In this document: positions 24,453 to 33,492 of the stretch, one piece after another | Layout of the letters: every line of letters begins with the position of its first letter | Position numbering within the stretch: position 1 is the first letter of the stretch | Notes under the pieces: model-generated | What the model saw: the letters and a program-made list of their open reading frames with translations, nothing else | The model's database searches: none | Told to the model about the DNA's origin: nothing | Made by a program: the position numbers and the translations under genes | Assembly: GCA_020633335.1 (NCBI GenBank) | Contig: JACKDU010000002.1 | Location: 744,001 to 808,000, forward strand | Origin: Myxococcales bacterium | Lineage (GTDB): Bacteria; Myxococcota_A; Polyangia; Nannocystales; Nannocystaceae | DNA: 64,000 nucleotides | Direction: 5' to 3'

Positions 24453-27400
24453 GTGTCACTCGCGCTCTCCATCCCTGGGGTCCAGCTGGTCGAGCCGATC
24501 GGGCGCGGCGCGGCGAGCCTCGTCTTCCTCGGCCTCCGCGGCGGACAGCCGGTCGCCGTCAAGATCTACGACACAAGCCGCGGCCCGGTCTCGGCCGGGA
24601 TGATCGCCCGCTTCTACCGCGAGGCCGCCCAGCTCGCCCGCCTCGGTCAGGCCGCCCTCCCCCGCGTCTACCACGTCGGCCGCTCCGAGGGGATCCCCTA
24701 CCTCGTCCTCGAGCACCTGCCGGGCGGCTCCCTCGCCCGCCGGATCGAGCGCGGGCCGCTCAGCGAGGACGAGGTGCTGCGCCTGGCGATCGCCCTCGCC
24801 GACACCCTGGCGATCGTCCACCGCAACCACATCGTCCACCGCGATCTCAAGCCGGGCAACATCCTCTTCGACGCCAACGGCGCCCCGCGGATCATCGACT
24901 TCGGCTTCGCCCACCGCGATCAAGATCTGCCGATCCGCCACGAGGCGGTCGGCACCTTCGTCTACGCCGCCCCGGAGCAGACCGGGATGCTCGCCCGGCC
25001 GATCGACGGGCGCTCCGATCTCTACGCCCTCGGCGTCGTCCTCTTCGAGTGCCTCGCCGGTCACCCGCCCTTCGCGGCCGAGGACGCCGGCGAGCTCCTC
25101 CACCTCCACGCGAGCGCGCCGGCCCCCGATCTCCGCGAGCTCGGGCGGCCGGTCAGCCGCGCGCTCGCGGCGATCATCCACAAGCTCCTCGCCAAGGATC
25201 CCGACGACCGCTACCAGAGCGGGACCTCGCTCGCCGCCGACCTCCGGCGGGTCTCCGAGCTCGAGGAGGCGATCGCCAGCGGCGAGCGGGTCGAGCTCGG
25301 CCAGCGCGACGCGACCTTCGCGGTCGAGTCGACGATCCCGCTCATCGGCCGGGCCGACGAGCTCGCCGACCTCGCCGCCCTCTGGAGCGAGGCGAGCCGC
25401 GGGGTCGGCCAGATCGCCGTCGTCGAGGGGCGCGCCGGGATCGGCAAGACCCGCCTCGTCGACGAGCTCCTCGGCCGCCTCGCGGTGACCGGCGCCCGGA
25501 TCCTCAGCGTCGAGTGCGTCAGCGAGAGCGATCGCCCCTACGCCGCCCTCGGCGATCTCCTCGACGGCTACGCCGCCCGCCTCCGCCGCCTCCCGCAGCA
25601 CCACCAGGAGCACGAGCGTCGGCGCTACCGCGAGGCCCTCACCGAGATCCCGGCGCAGCTCGTCGCCGTCGCCCCGAGCCTCGCGGCCTGGCTCGGGACC
25701 CGCCCGCAGGGCGGCGCCGCCCTCGACGAGAGCGAGCAGTGCCACGAGATCCTCGCGGCCTTCGTCGCCGATCTCCTGAGCCGGCACCCGGCCGCGATCC
25801 ACATCGACGGGCTCCACGCGCTCGACTCCGGCTCCGAGCAGGTCTTCCGCCGCCTCCTCCGCCGCCTCCCCCGCCTCCCGCTCCTCCTGGTCCTCAGCCA
25901 CCGGCCGCTCGGCAGCGATCAGCGGAGCGTCCTCCTCGAGCACGCGCTCGACCTCGGGGCCGCGCGGATCGAGCCCCGCCCGCTGACCCCGGCCGAGCTC
26001 CGCGAGCTGGTGGTCGCCTTCCTCGGCTCCGAGCGGGTCCCCAGCGACCTCGTCGACGCGCTGATCCGCCGCGGCGAGGGGACCCCGCTCCTGGTCCGCG
26101 AGTACCTCCTCTCGCTCCTCGAGAGCGGCGCCCTCTACCCGACCTGGATCGGCTGGTCGGTCGATCTCAGCGCGCTCCGCCGCCTCGATCTCCCGCGCGA
26201 CGTCCTCGCCCTCGGGATGCTGCGGATCGACGCGCTCTCCGACGTCGCCCGCCGCGCCCTCGCCCACGCCGCCGTCTGGGGCGAGCGCTTCACCCTCGAC
26301 GGCCTCGAGGTCGTCACCGGCCGCAAGCGCCGGATCCTCGTCGACGTGATCGCCGAGGGGATGCAGGCCCACATCATCGAGGGCGAGCACGGCGGCGCCC
26401 TCCACTTCACCCACGATCGCTTCCGCCACGTCCTCCTCAACGAGCTCGACCGCGAGGATCAGCGGCGCTGCCACCGGGCGGTCGCCGACTGGCTCGCGGC
26501 CCGCGAGGGCGAGGTGTCGATCTACGAGCTCGCCCGCCACACCCTCGCCGGCTACCGCGGGATCGATCACCAGCGCGTCTACCAGACCTGCGCCGAGGCC
26601 GGCGAGGCGGCGGTCCGCGCCTTCGCCGATCACGAGGCGCTCGCCTTCCTCACCGCCGCCCTCGAGGCCGGCCGCGCCGGTCGCCTGGCGATCGGCGGCG
26701 ACCTCCTCGAGCGCCTCGGCGAGGTCTCGGCCCGCCTCGGGCGGATGACCGACGCGCTCCAGCACTTCGGCGCCGCGCTCGAGCGCCACGACAACCCCCT
26801 CGCCCGCGCCCGGGTGTGGAACGCGATCGCCGACGCCCACCTCCAGGCGACCGACCTCGAGGCCGCCCACGGCGCGCTCTTCTCGGCCTTCGAGAGCCTC
26901 GGCGTCCCCTACCCGCGGGCCTCGCCGCGCGAGCTCCTGCGCAGCCTCTGGATGCTCGGGGTCGCCCTCTTCCTCATCATGATCGGCCGCGGCGGCGGGC
27001 GAGCGCCGGCCGGCGAGCGCGAGCGGATCCAGCTCCACGGCGCGCTCCTCGGGACCCTCGCCAACGTCGCCTACCTCGAGTACCACCGCCGCCAGGTCGA
27101 GCTCTTCCACTCCGCGGTCCGCCGCCTCTACCTCGGCCACCTCCTCGGCGACTCCGCGCTCTACGCCCGCGGCCTCGTCACCCAGTCGATGGTCTTCTCG
27201 GTAGCCCGGATGCGGGGGCTCAGCGACGCCTTCATCGACCGCGCCGAGGCGGTGGCGACCGCGATCCGCAGCCCCAACGAGATCGCCCACGTCGCCTTCA
27301 CCCGCGCCCTCATGCTCGACTTCGCCGGCGACGCGCGGGCGGCCGAGCCCCTCTACTGGGCGACCCTCGAGCGCTACGGCGACGGCCTCCCGGCCTGGGA

Positions 27401-29627
27401 CTACACCACCCAGGCGAGCACGCTGATCTTCCACCTCGTCGCCCGCGGCCACTGCCGGCAGGCCGAACCGCTGATCCAGGAGGTCCTCGCCCGCCTCGGC
27501 GACGACCTCAGCGATCCGGCGCACGGCCACCCGCTCATGCCCCTCCTCGGCGGCGTGCTCGCGTCGGCGCTGGTCACCGTCGGCCGCAACGATCAGGCGA
27601 ACATCGCCCTCGGGCGCTTCATCGGCCTGGTCGAGCGGAGCTCCACCGATCGGATCAACTGGACGATGTGCTCGGGCTTCCGCGCCTACGTCCTGACCGA
27701 ACGCGGTGAGCTCGGCGCCGCCCTCGACGGGGTCTTCGCCACCTTCGAGCAGCGCGGCCTCCCGCCGGCCAAGGCCCCGCCCCACGCCTCGATCGCCTAC
27801 ACCTTCATGGCCCTCGCCCGCCTCGGCCAGTGGCTGGCCTGCGAGCCCCACGAGCGCCCGCTCCGCGCCCAGCTCCTCGCCCGGGCGATCGACCTCGTCC
27901 GCGCCGGCGCCCGCTATGCGAGCGACCACGCGACGCTCCGCGTGCTCGAGGCGTGGGGCGAGTGGCAGCGCGGCCAGATCGGCGGCGCGCTCGCCCACCT
28001 GAGCCTCGCCGACGACCTCGCCCGCGCCCAGGTGATGCCCTCGGTCCGCTTCCACGCGGCCCGCCTCCGCGCCCACATCTTCGCCTCCACCGGCAACCCG
28101 GAGAGCGCCGCCGACGAGGCCCGGATCGCCGTCGACCTCGCCCAGGAGAACGGCTGGGTCTGGCGGGTCCGCTGGATCCGCGACGACATGCGCCCCGACG
28201 CGCCGCTCGGCCGGATCGTCTCGACCTTCAGCCGCCGCGGCCAGCCCTCCTGGTCGAAGGTCCTGAGCCGCACGGTCGGCGCGACCGCCAGCGGCTCGGG
28301 CTCGGGCTCAGGCTCGGGCTCAGGCTCGTCCGGCTCGCCCCTCCTCTTCGACGGCTCCTCGAGCGTCCACGGCGCGCTCAACGTCCGTCAGCTCCGCCAC
28401 CTCGACGCGCTCCTCGAGGTCAGCCTCGCCGCCGCCTCGGCGACCAACCTCCACGACCTCGCCGAGACCGCGCTCGGCGTCCTCGCGCGGGTCTTCAACG
28501 CCGAGCGCGCCTTCCTGATCCTCGCCAAGGCCGACGGCGACCTCGAGACGATCGCCTCCCGCGCGCCGGCGACCGACGAGGATCGACGCTACTCGCGGAC
28601 GGTCGTCTCGCGGGTCCAGACCACCAGCGAGCCGCTGGTGATCACCGGCACCGAGGAGGGCGTGATCCTCGGCTCCGAGAGCGTCGTCACCCAGGATCTC
28701 CGGAGCATCCTCGCCGCCCCGCTCCTCCTCCGCGAGCGCCTCACCGGCGTCGTCTACCTCGACAACCGGGTCGCCGCCGGCATCTTCACCCGCCGCGACT
28801 CGAAGATCCTCCAGGCGATCGCCTCCCAGCTGGCGATCGCCATCGAGATCGCCAGCACCACCGAGGCCCTGACCGCCGCCCGCGATCAGGCGCTCGCCGC
28901 CAACCGGGCGAAGAGCGCCTTCCTGGCCAACATGAGCCACGAGCTGCGGACCCCGCTCAACGCGATCATCGGCTACTGCGAGCTCCTCCAGGAGGAGCTC
29001 CCCGAGCGCGATCAGGCGAGCGTCCTCGGCGATCTCGATCGGATCCACAGCGCCAGCACCCACCTCCTCGGGCTGATCTCCGACATCCTCGACCTCTCGA
29101 AGATCGAGGCCGGGAAGATGGAGCTGATCGAGCGGCCCTTCGAGATCGCGCCGGTGATCGAGGAGATCGCCGCGACCGTCGAGCCGCTGATCCTCCGCGG
29201 CCACAACCGCCTGGTGGTCGAGTGCCCGAAGGACCTCGGCGAGCTGATCACCGATCAGATGCGCCTCTGGCAGGTGCTCCTCAACCTCCTCAACAACGCC
29301 GCCAAGTTCACCGAGTCGGGGACGATCACCCTCACGGTGCGGGCCGAGGAGGACGACGCGCAGATCCGCTTCGTCGTCCGCGACACCGGGATCGGCATGA
29401 CCCGCGAGCAGCTCGGCCGCCTCTTCGAGGAGTTCTACCAGGCCGACATGTCGCCGACGCGCCGCTACAGCGGGACCGGCCTCGGCCTCGCGATCAGCCG
29501 CCGCCTGGTCGACGCGATGGGCGGCGAGATCAGCGTCGAGAGCACGCCCGGAGAGGGCAGCGCCTTCTCCGTGGTGATCCCGCGGCGACGCCCGGCCAGC
29601 CTCCCTGCGGCGCTCGGCGATCGCTAG
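24453..29627 (+). CDS. Ser/Thr kinase - AAA ATPase - GAF - histidine kinase hybrid
   Basis: 1,724 residues from the GTG at 24453 with GGGAG upstream. Residues about 10-270 are a Ser/Thr kinase: VAVKIY (Lys about 37), HRDLKPGN (about 129), DFG (about 149) and GTFVYAAPE. Next is an AAA/STAND-type ATPase with Walker A EGRAGIGKTRL (about 326) and IHIDGLHALDSGS. Residues about 700-1270 are helical, TPR-like. A GSGSGS linker (about 1281-1292) leads to a GAF domain (about 1310-1465). A histidine kinase follows: NMSHELRTPLNA with His1496, NLLNNAAKF and DTGIGM. No receiver domain or membrane segment. Members of this architecture integrate a ligand with both Ser/Thr and His-Asp signalling. Target unknown. 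Confidence 0.93.
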   Translation: MSLALSIPGVQLVEPIGRGAASLVFLGLRGGQPVAVKIYDTSRGPVSAGMIARFYREAAQLARLGQAALPRVYHVGRSEGIPYLVLEHLPGGSLARRIERGPLSEDEVLRLAIALADTLAIVHRNHIVHRDLKPGNILFDANGAPRIIDFGFAHRDQDLPIRHEAVGTFVYAAPEQTGMLARPIDGRSDLYALGVVLFECLAGHPPFAAEDAGELLHLHASAPAPDLRELGRPVSRALAAIIHKLLAKDPDDRYQSGTSLAADLRRVSELEEAIASGERVELGQRDATFAVESTIPLIGRADELADLAALWSEASRGVGQIAVVEGRAGIGKTRLVDELLGRLAVTGARILSVECVSESDRPYAALGDLLDGYAARLRRLPQHHQEHERRRYREALTEIPAQLVAVAPSLAAWLGTRPQGGAALDESEQCHEILAAFVADLLSRHPAAIHIDGLHALDSGSEQVFRRLLRRLPRLPLLLVLSHRPLGSDQRSVLLEHALDLGAARIEPRPLTPAELRELVVAFLGSERVPSDLVDALIRRGEGTPLLVREYLLSLLESGALYPTWIGWSVDLSALRRLDLPRDVLALGMLRIDALSDVARRALAHAAVWGERFTLDGLEVVTGRKRRILVDVIAEGMQAHIIEGEHGGALHFTHDRFRHVLLNELDREDQRRCHRAVADWLAAREGEVSIYELARHTLAGYRGIDHQRVYQTCAEAGEAAVRAFADHEALAFLTAALEAGRAGRLAIGGDLLERLGEVSARLGRMTDALQHFGAALERHDNPLARARVWNAIADAHLQATDLEAAHGALFSAFESLGVPYPRASPRELLRSLWMLGVALFLIMIGRGGGRAPAGERERIQLHGALLGTLANVAYLEYHRRQVELFHSAVRRLYLGHLLGDSALYARGLVTQSMVFSVARMRGLSDAFIDRAEAVATAIRSPNEIAHVAFTRALMLDFAGDARAAEPLYWATLERYGDGLPAWDYTTQASTLIFHLVARGHCRQAEPLIQEVLARLGDDLSDPAHGHPLMPLLGGVLASALVTVGRNDQANIALGRFIGLVERSSTDRINWTMCSGFRAYVLTERGELGAALDGVFATFEQRGLPPAKAPPHASIAYTFMALARLGQWLACEPHERPLRAQLLARAIDLVRAGARYASDHATLRVLEAWGEWQRGQIGGALAHLSLADDLARAQVMPSVRFHAARLRAHIFASTGNPESAADEARIAVDLAQENGWVWRVRWIRDDMRPDAPLGRIVSTFSRRGQPSWSKVLSRTVGATASGSGSGSGSGSGSSGSPLLFDGSSSVHGALNVRQLRHLDALLEVSLAAASATNLHDLAETALGVLARVFNAERAFLILAKADGDLETIASRAPATDEDRRYSRTVVSRVQTTSEPLVITGTEEGVILGSESVVTQDLRSILAAPLLLRERLTGVVYLDNRVAAGIFTRRDSKILQAIASQLAIAIEIASTTEALTAARDQALAANRAKSAFLANMSHELRTPLNAIIGYCELLQEELPERDQASVLGDLDRIHSASTHLLGLISDILDLSKIEAGKMELIERPFEIAPVIEEIAATVEPLILRGHNRLVVECPKDLGELITDQMRLWQVLLNLLNNAAKFTESGTITLTVRAEEDDAQIRFVVRDTGIGMTREQLGRLFEEFYQADMSPTRRYSGTGLGLAISRRLVDAMGGEISVESTPGEGSAFSVVIPRRRPASLPAALGDR
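28293..28328 (+). repeat. 12-base tandem repeat coding a Gly-Ser linker
   Basis: Units close to GGCTCGGGCTCA repeated three times inside the kinase gene, exactly between the TPR-like region and the GAF domain. Copy number changes keep the frame. Confidence 0.8.
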
Positions 29628-29668
29628 CGCGCGCCCGGGATCGGGGGCGGCGGGCCGCTTGTCTCCCG

Positions 29669-29686
29669 CGATCGCCTCTGCGATCG
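29669..29686 (+). terminator. Hairpin downstream of the giant kinase gene
   Basis: Perfect 7-bp stem CGATCGC / GCGATCG with tetraloop CTCT, 41 bases past the stop. No T-tract; weak terminator candidate. Confidence 0.3.
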
Positions 29687-29727
29687 TCGGATGGCCGACG
29701 TGGCTCGGCGGATGATCGGAGTTGGTG

Positions 29728-31671
29728 ATGGCACGGACGTGGACCTCTTCCTGGGCTGGAGCCGCGGGCCTGAGCCTCGCGCTCGCCTGCAGCGGCGGCG
29801 ACGACGGCAACGCGAGCGCGACGACCGGCGTGAGCGCGACGGCGACGACCGGCGCCAGCGCGAGCGCGTCGACCAGCGCCGGCACCGGCACCAGCGGCGC
29901 GACCGGGGGTGAGACCGGCAGCGCCTCCGCGTCGACGACGAGCGCCGGCACCAGCGGCGCGACCTCGACCAGCGGCGGGACCACCGACGGCCTCAAGATG
30001 GACATGGGCGGCGGCGATCTGCCGCCGCCGGAGATGGAGTGCAGCGCCGATCTCCACGCGGTCGTCGACCCCGAGGGCAACGTCCTCGAGATGTGCGCCG
30101 ACGACCAGGGCTGCGCCGACGGGGCCTGCGTCCCCGCCTGCGACGCCGCGGCCGCGAGCAAGGCGAGCTTCGGCTGCGGCTTTATCGTGCCCACGCCGCC
30201 CGCCTACCCGCCCGCGCTCCCGCCCTGCTTCGCCGCCTTCCTCGCCAACACCTGGGGGCACCCGGCGAAGATCACGGTGAGCCGCGGCGGCGTCGAGCTC
30301 GACATCAGCGGCGCCGCCCGCCTCGTCACCCCCGGCGTCGCCCCCAAGGACTGGCCGCCGCTCGGCGCCGAGGGGATCCCGGCCGACGGCGTCGCGGTCG
30401 TCTTCCTCTCGAGCGACCCGAATTCGATCATGCCGGAGACCAAGGTCCCGCTGACCTGCCCGGTGACCCCGGCCGTCGATTCGTCGACGGTGATCCCGGG
30501 CTCGGGGCGCGGCCAGGCCTTCGTGATCGGCGCGGACATCCCGGTGACCGCCTACGACATCCTCCCCTTCGGCGGCGCCCCCTCCCACTTCCCGAGCGCC
30601 GAGCTCCTCTTCCCGACCAGCGTGTGGGGGACCAACTACGTGGCGATCGCCCCGCCGGCCGGCACCTACGCGACCCCGGGGCCGCTCTGGCTGCAGATCG
30701 TCGGCCTCGAGGACGGCACCAAGGTCGAGCTCCGGCCGACCGCGGACCTGCTCCAGGGGCCAGGTCTCAACGGGGCGATGGCGAACCAGCTCGCGGTCTA
30801 CGAGCTCGGCGCCGGCGAGATCCTCCAGTGGGAGCTCCCGCAGAACAAGCTCGATCCCTCGGGGAGCCTCCTCCTCAGCGACAAGCCGGTCGCCCTCCAC
30901 ACCGGCAACCGCTTCCTCCGCCTCCAGCCGATGCCGGCCCCCGGCGGCGAGTCGGCCCACCAGCAGAACTCGGCGATCTCGGCGCTCGGCTCGGCCTACG
31001 TCGCCGCCCCCTACGAGACCCGGCGCAAGGACCTCGCCCCCGAGGAGGTCGACTACCGGATCGTCGGCGTGATCGACGGGACCACCCTGACCTACGACCC
31101 GCCGGTCCCGGGGGCGCCGACCACCCTCGACGAGGGGCAGGTCGCCGACTTCGCGACCACCGAGGCCTTCGAGGTCCGCTCGCAGGACGGCGATCACCCC
31201 TTCGCGCTCGCCCAGCTCATGGACACCGCCAACCTCCCCGGCGGCACCCGCCCGGGGGCGACGGCGATGGGCTACCCGCCGGCGCTCGGCGACGAGGAGT
31301 TCGTCGTCGTCCTGCCGCCGGCGCAGTTCCTCCAGCGCTACGCCTTCTTCACCGACCCGACCTACCCGACCACCAACCTCGTGGTCACCCGCGCGAAGAA
31401 GGACGGCGCCTTCGCGCCGGTCAGCGTCGACTGCCTCGGCGAGCTCGGCGGCTGGAAGCCGGTCGGCCAGGGCGACCTCTACGAGTTCACGACCGTCGAC
31501 ATCATCCGCGCCGACATCCCGGTGATGAATTGCGAGAACGGCCACCACCTCGCCGAGAGCGAGGGCCCCTTCGGGCTCGTGGTCTGGGGGCTCGACTCCT
31601 ACTCGTCCTACGCCTACCCGGCCGGCGGCGCGGCGGCGACCCTCTCGGACGTCGTCGTCATCCCGCAGTAG
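29728..31671 (+). CDS. Lipoprotein with IgGFc-binding-like domain
   Basis: 647 residues from the ATG at 29728; GGAG lies 6 bases upstream. The signal peptide ends in ALAC. About 80 residues of Ser/Thr/Ala/Gly linker and a short Cys-rich stretch follow. The large remainder is beta-rich and matches the pattern of the IgGFc-binding protein N-terminal domain: FVIGADIPVTAYDILPFGG, LWLQIVGLEDGTKVELRP, ILQWELPQNKLDPSGSLLLSDKPVALHTGN and YRIVGVIDGTTLTYDPP. Such domains are common in secreted proteins of myxobacteria and relatives, where the ligand is unknown. The gene stands alone on its strand. Confidence 0.82.
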   Translation: MARTWTSSWAGAAGLSLALACSGGDDGNASATTGVSATATTGASASASTSAGTGTSGATGGETGSASASTTSAGTSGATSTSGGTTDGLKMDMGGGDLPPPEMECSADLHAVVDPEGNVLEMCADDQGCADGACVPACDAAAASKASFGCGFIVPTPPAYPPALPPCFAAFLANTWGHPAKITVSRGGVELDISGAARLVTPGVAPKDWPPLGAEGIPADGVAVVFLSSDPNSIMPETKVPLTCPVTPAVDSSTVIPGSGRGQAFVIGADIPVTAYDILPFGGAPSHFPSAELLFPTSVWGTNYVAIAPPAGTYATPGPLWLQIVGLEDGTKVELRPTADLLQGPGLNGAMANQLAVYELGAGEILQWELPQNKLDPSGSLLLSDKPVALHTGNRFLRLQPMPAPGGESAHQQNSAISALGSAYVAAPYETRRKDLAPEEVDYRIVGVIDGTTLTYDPPVPGAPTTLDEGQVADFATTEAFEVRSQDGDHPFALAQLMDTANLPGGTRPGATAMGYPPALGDEEFVVVLPPAQFLQRYAFFTDPTYPTTNLVVTRAKKDGAFAPVSVDCLGELGGWKPVGQGDLYEFTTVDIIRADIPVMNCENGHHLAESEGPFGLVVWGLDSYSSYAYPAGGAAATLSDVVVIPQ

Positions 31672-31808
31672 GACCTCGCGCGCCCGCGCGGGGGGCGCTC
31701 GGTCGCCGTCCACGTCAATTTCATTTTTCCGTGATCGTTTGCCCCCGGCCGCGGCACGTCCCCCCTGAGGCGACCAATGCACTCGGTCCCTCGTGAAAGG
31801 ACAGATCG

Positions 31809-32549
31809 ATGCGTGGACCGACGATGACGGTGTTGAAGGTGTGGCTCCTTGCGATGGGCGTGGCCGCGGGCTGCGATCCCGGCGAGAGCGCCGAGAGGAC
31901 CGAGCTGGACGATCCCGAGCCGCGCTCCGCCGCCGCGAGCGAGCGCCCCCCGGAGGCGCCCGCGCCCGCGGCCCCGGCCGAGGCTGACGAGCCCACGCTC
32001 GACCACGCGGCGATCCGCGCGCGGGTCGCCGAGAAGCGGGAGATCGCGGACGCCTACGCCGCGGGGACCCTCGGCGATCGCCTGCCAGAGCGCGGCCTCC
32101 TCCTCGTCGATCCGACGCCCGCGGAGGGGAGCGCCGTCCACTTCTTCCTCTACGCCGGGGCGATCGAGCCGGGCGAGGACTTCGCCGCCCTCAAGGCGGC
32201 CGCGGGCAGCGACGGCCGCGGCCCGCGGACGATCCTCCTCGGCGGCGACGACCGCATGCGCCCGGCGATCTTCGACGCGGTCGACCCCGGCACCTACACC
32301 GCCTGTGCGCTGGTGGCCGGGCCCGGGGACCAGGAGGCGACGCGCGTCATCGAGGAGGTCGCCGCCGAGGTCGAGGCCAGGGCCGGCGAGAAGCCGCTCG
32401 CCGAGCAGATCCAGGAGGCGAGCGCGGAGGTCGAGCGACGCCTCGGTCGGCCCGTGGAGAAGCTCGGCTTCGACGGCATCACGCCCCGCTGCGCGCGCGT
32501 GGTCGCCGGCGACGACACGCCGAGCCGGATCGTCACCCTCGGCGCCTAG
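31809..32549 (+). CDS. Lipoprotein, unknown function
   Basis: 246 residues from the ATG at 31809, with AAAGGACAG about 6 bases upstream. The signal peptide ends in GVAAGC, and Asp follows the Cys. A Pro/Ala/Glu linker of about 40 residues precedes a mixed alpha/beta domain (GLLLVDPTPAEGSAVHFFLYAG; RPAIFDAVDPGTYTACALVAGPG) that I cannot assign. The region upstream (31672-31808) contains an AT-rich stretch around 31720-31740 that may hold its promoter. The stop overlaps the stop of the opposite gene in the sequence CTAG. Confidence 0.7.
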   Translation: MRGPTMTVLKVWLLAMGVAAGCDPGESAERTELDDPEPRSAAASERPPEAPAPAAPAEADEPTLDHAAIRARVAEKREIADAYAAGTLGDRLPERGLLLVDPTPAEGSAVHFFLYAGAIEPGEDFAALKAAAGSDGRGPRTILLGGDDRMRPAIFDAVDPGTYTACALVAGPGDQEATRVIEEVAAEVEARAGEKPLAEQIQEASAEVERRLGRPVEKLGFDGITPRCARVVAGDDTPSRIVTLGA

Positions 32550-33097
32550 CGTCCGGAGCGGAGGCGGACGACCCGTCGGAGCACCCGCCAGCGCTCGTCG
32601 GCGCCGGCGAGCGCGGCCGAGAACGAGCGGTGCTCGTAGCTCCGCCCGAAGGACCCGAAGGCCTCACCGAGCGACATCGAGGGCAGCGGGCGCCCGCGCT
32701 CGCGGGCCCACGCCTCCCCGAGGAACCACGCCTCGTCGACCTCGACGCCGCCGCGGATCCGGATCCACCGCCAGTTGTCGACCTGGTCGTTGTCGTGGCC
32801 GTAGAGCGCGTCGCAGCCGAGCTCGGCCGCGAGGCGGCGGATCAGCGGCTCGTCATGACCGCCCCAGCTCGCCCAGAGCGCCGTCCACCCGCCCTGGTCG
32901 GTCGGCGCGATCGCCCAGACCCGCGGGAGCTCGTCGTCCTCGCCGAGCTCCAGCGCCTCGCCGCGCGCCCGCGCCTCCGCCGGCGTGAGCACCTCGACGT
33001 CGATCACGTCGGGCTCGCTCCAGAGCATCCACGACATGACCTCAAGGACATCCTCCTGCGGGGCCCGGACTTGGTGGTGGCTCGAGAAGGTGCTCAT
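32546..33097 (-). CDS. Conserved-looking soluble protein, unknown function
   Basis: 183 residues from the ATG at 33097. The N-terminus (MSTFSSHHQVRAPQEDVLEVMSWMLW) is followed by a Trp-rich acidic region (GGWTALWASWGGHDEPLI; DNWRWIRIRGG). No signal peptide, membrane helix or familiar motif is visible. The pattern of short acidic alpha/beta segments with many Trp resembles bacterial immunity-type or SMI1-like proteins only in a general way. A transposase remnant lies directly upstream. Confidence 0.6.
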   Translation of the reverse strand: MSTFSSHHQVRAPQEDVLEVMSWMLWSEPDVIDVEVLTPAEARARGEALELGEDDELPRVWAIAPTDQGGWTALWASWGGHDEPLIRRLAAELGCDALYGHDNDQVDNWRWIRIRGGVEVDEAWFLGEAWARERGRPLPSMSLGEAFGSFGRSYEHRSFSAALAGADERWRVLRRVVRLRSGR

Positions 33098-33118
33098 GCG
33101 CGCGCGCTCAGGGGTAGT

Positions 33119-33220
33119 AGGGGACCTCAGCTCGGCCGCATCCTCCGTGAGGGGAAGCGGCACGGCAACATCGCCGAGGTGTGCCAAAGGCGCGGGATCT
33201 CGACCTCCACATACTACCGA
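33119..33220 (+). pseudogene. Remnant of an IS3-type transposase OrfA
   Basis: In one frame this stretch reads RILREGKRHGNIAEVCQR followed by RGISTSTYYRR, the helix-turn-helix of OrfA transposases (pattern ...IAEVCRxxGISxxTYYRW). The frame is not preceded by a credible start and ends in a stop 12 bases later; the catalytic partner (OrfB, DDE domain) is absent. It lies between the gene at 32546-33097 and the FAD oxidoreductase. It is a degraded insertion-sequence fragment, the only mobile-element trace I found. Confidence 0.55.
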
Positions 33221-33478
33221 CGCCCCACCTCGTAGCGGAGAGGGGCTACAGCCGGTGTCGGGGCGACACAGGACATGGCCGAGATCTCGCTTGGGCTCCC
33301 ACCGAGCGTGTCGCTGATGTTCGAGCGCCGGCCCGGTGACGCGCACGCGCGACGCGTCGGCGACGAGCCCTGAGCCGCGGGGCCCGGGCAAGCGCAGATC
33401 CGCGAGCGCCGCGCTGAGCCGCGCGCTCTCACGCGCGAGCGCGCGCCCGCCAGCCGCGGACGGGGCGCGAGCATCGGC

Positions 33479-33484
33479 TACCAT
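33479..33484 (+). promoter_or_regulatory. -10 element TACCAT, near-leaderless spacing
   Basis: GGC-TACCAT ends 8 bases before the GTG at 33493. No Shine-Dalgarno sequence. Confidence 0.55.
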
Positions 33485-33492
33485 CCCGGATC

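Larger units (their letters stand above)
33098..33492. other. Intergenic region with transposase remnant
   Basis: 395 bases between divergently transcribed genes. Its left part is the transposase fragment. A short hairpin GTGTC-GGGGC-GACAC lies at 33255-33269. The right end carries the -10 element of the FAD oxidoreductase. The remaining open frames look random. Confidence 0.5.
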
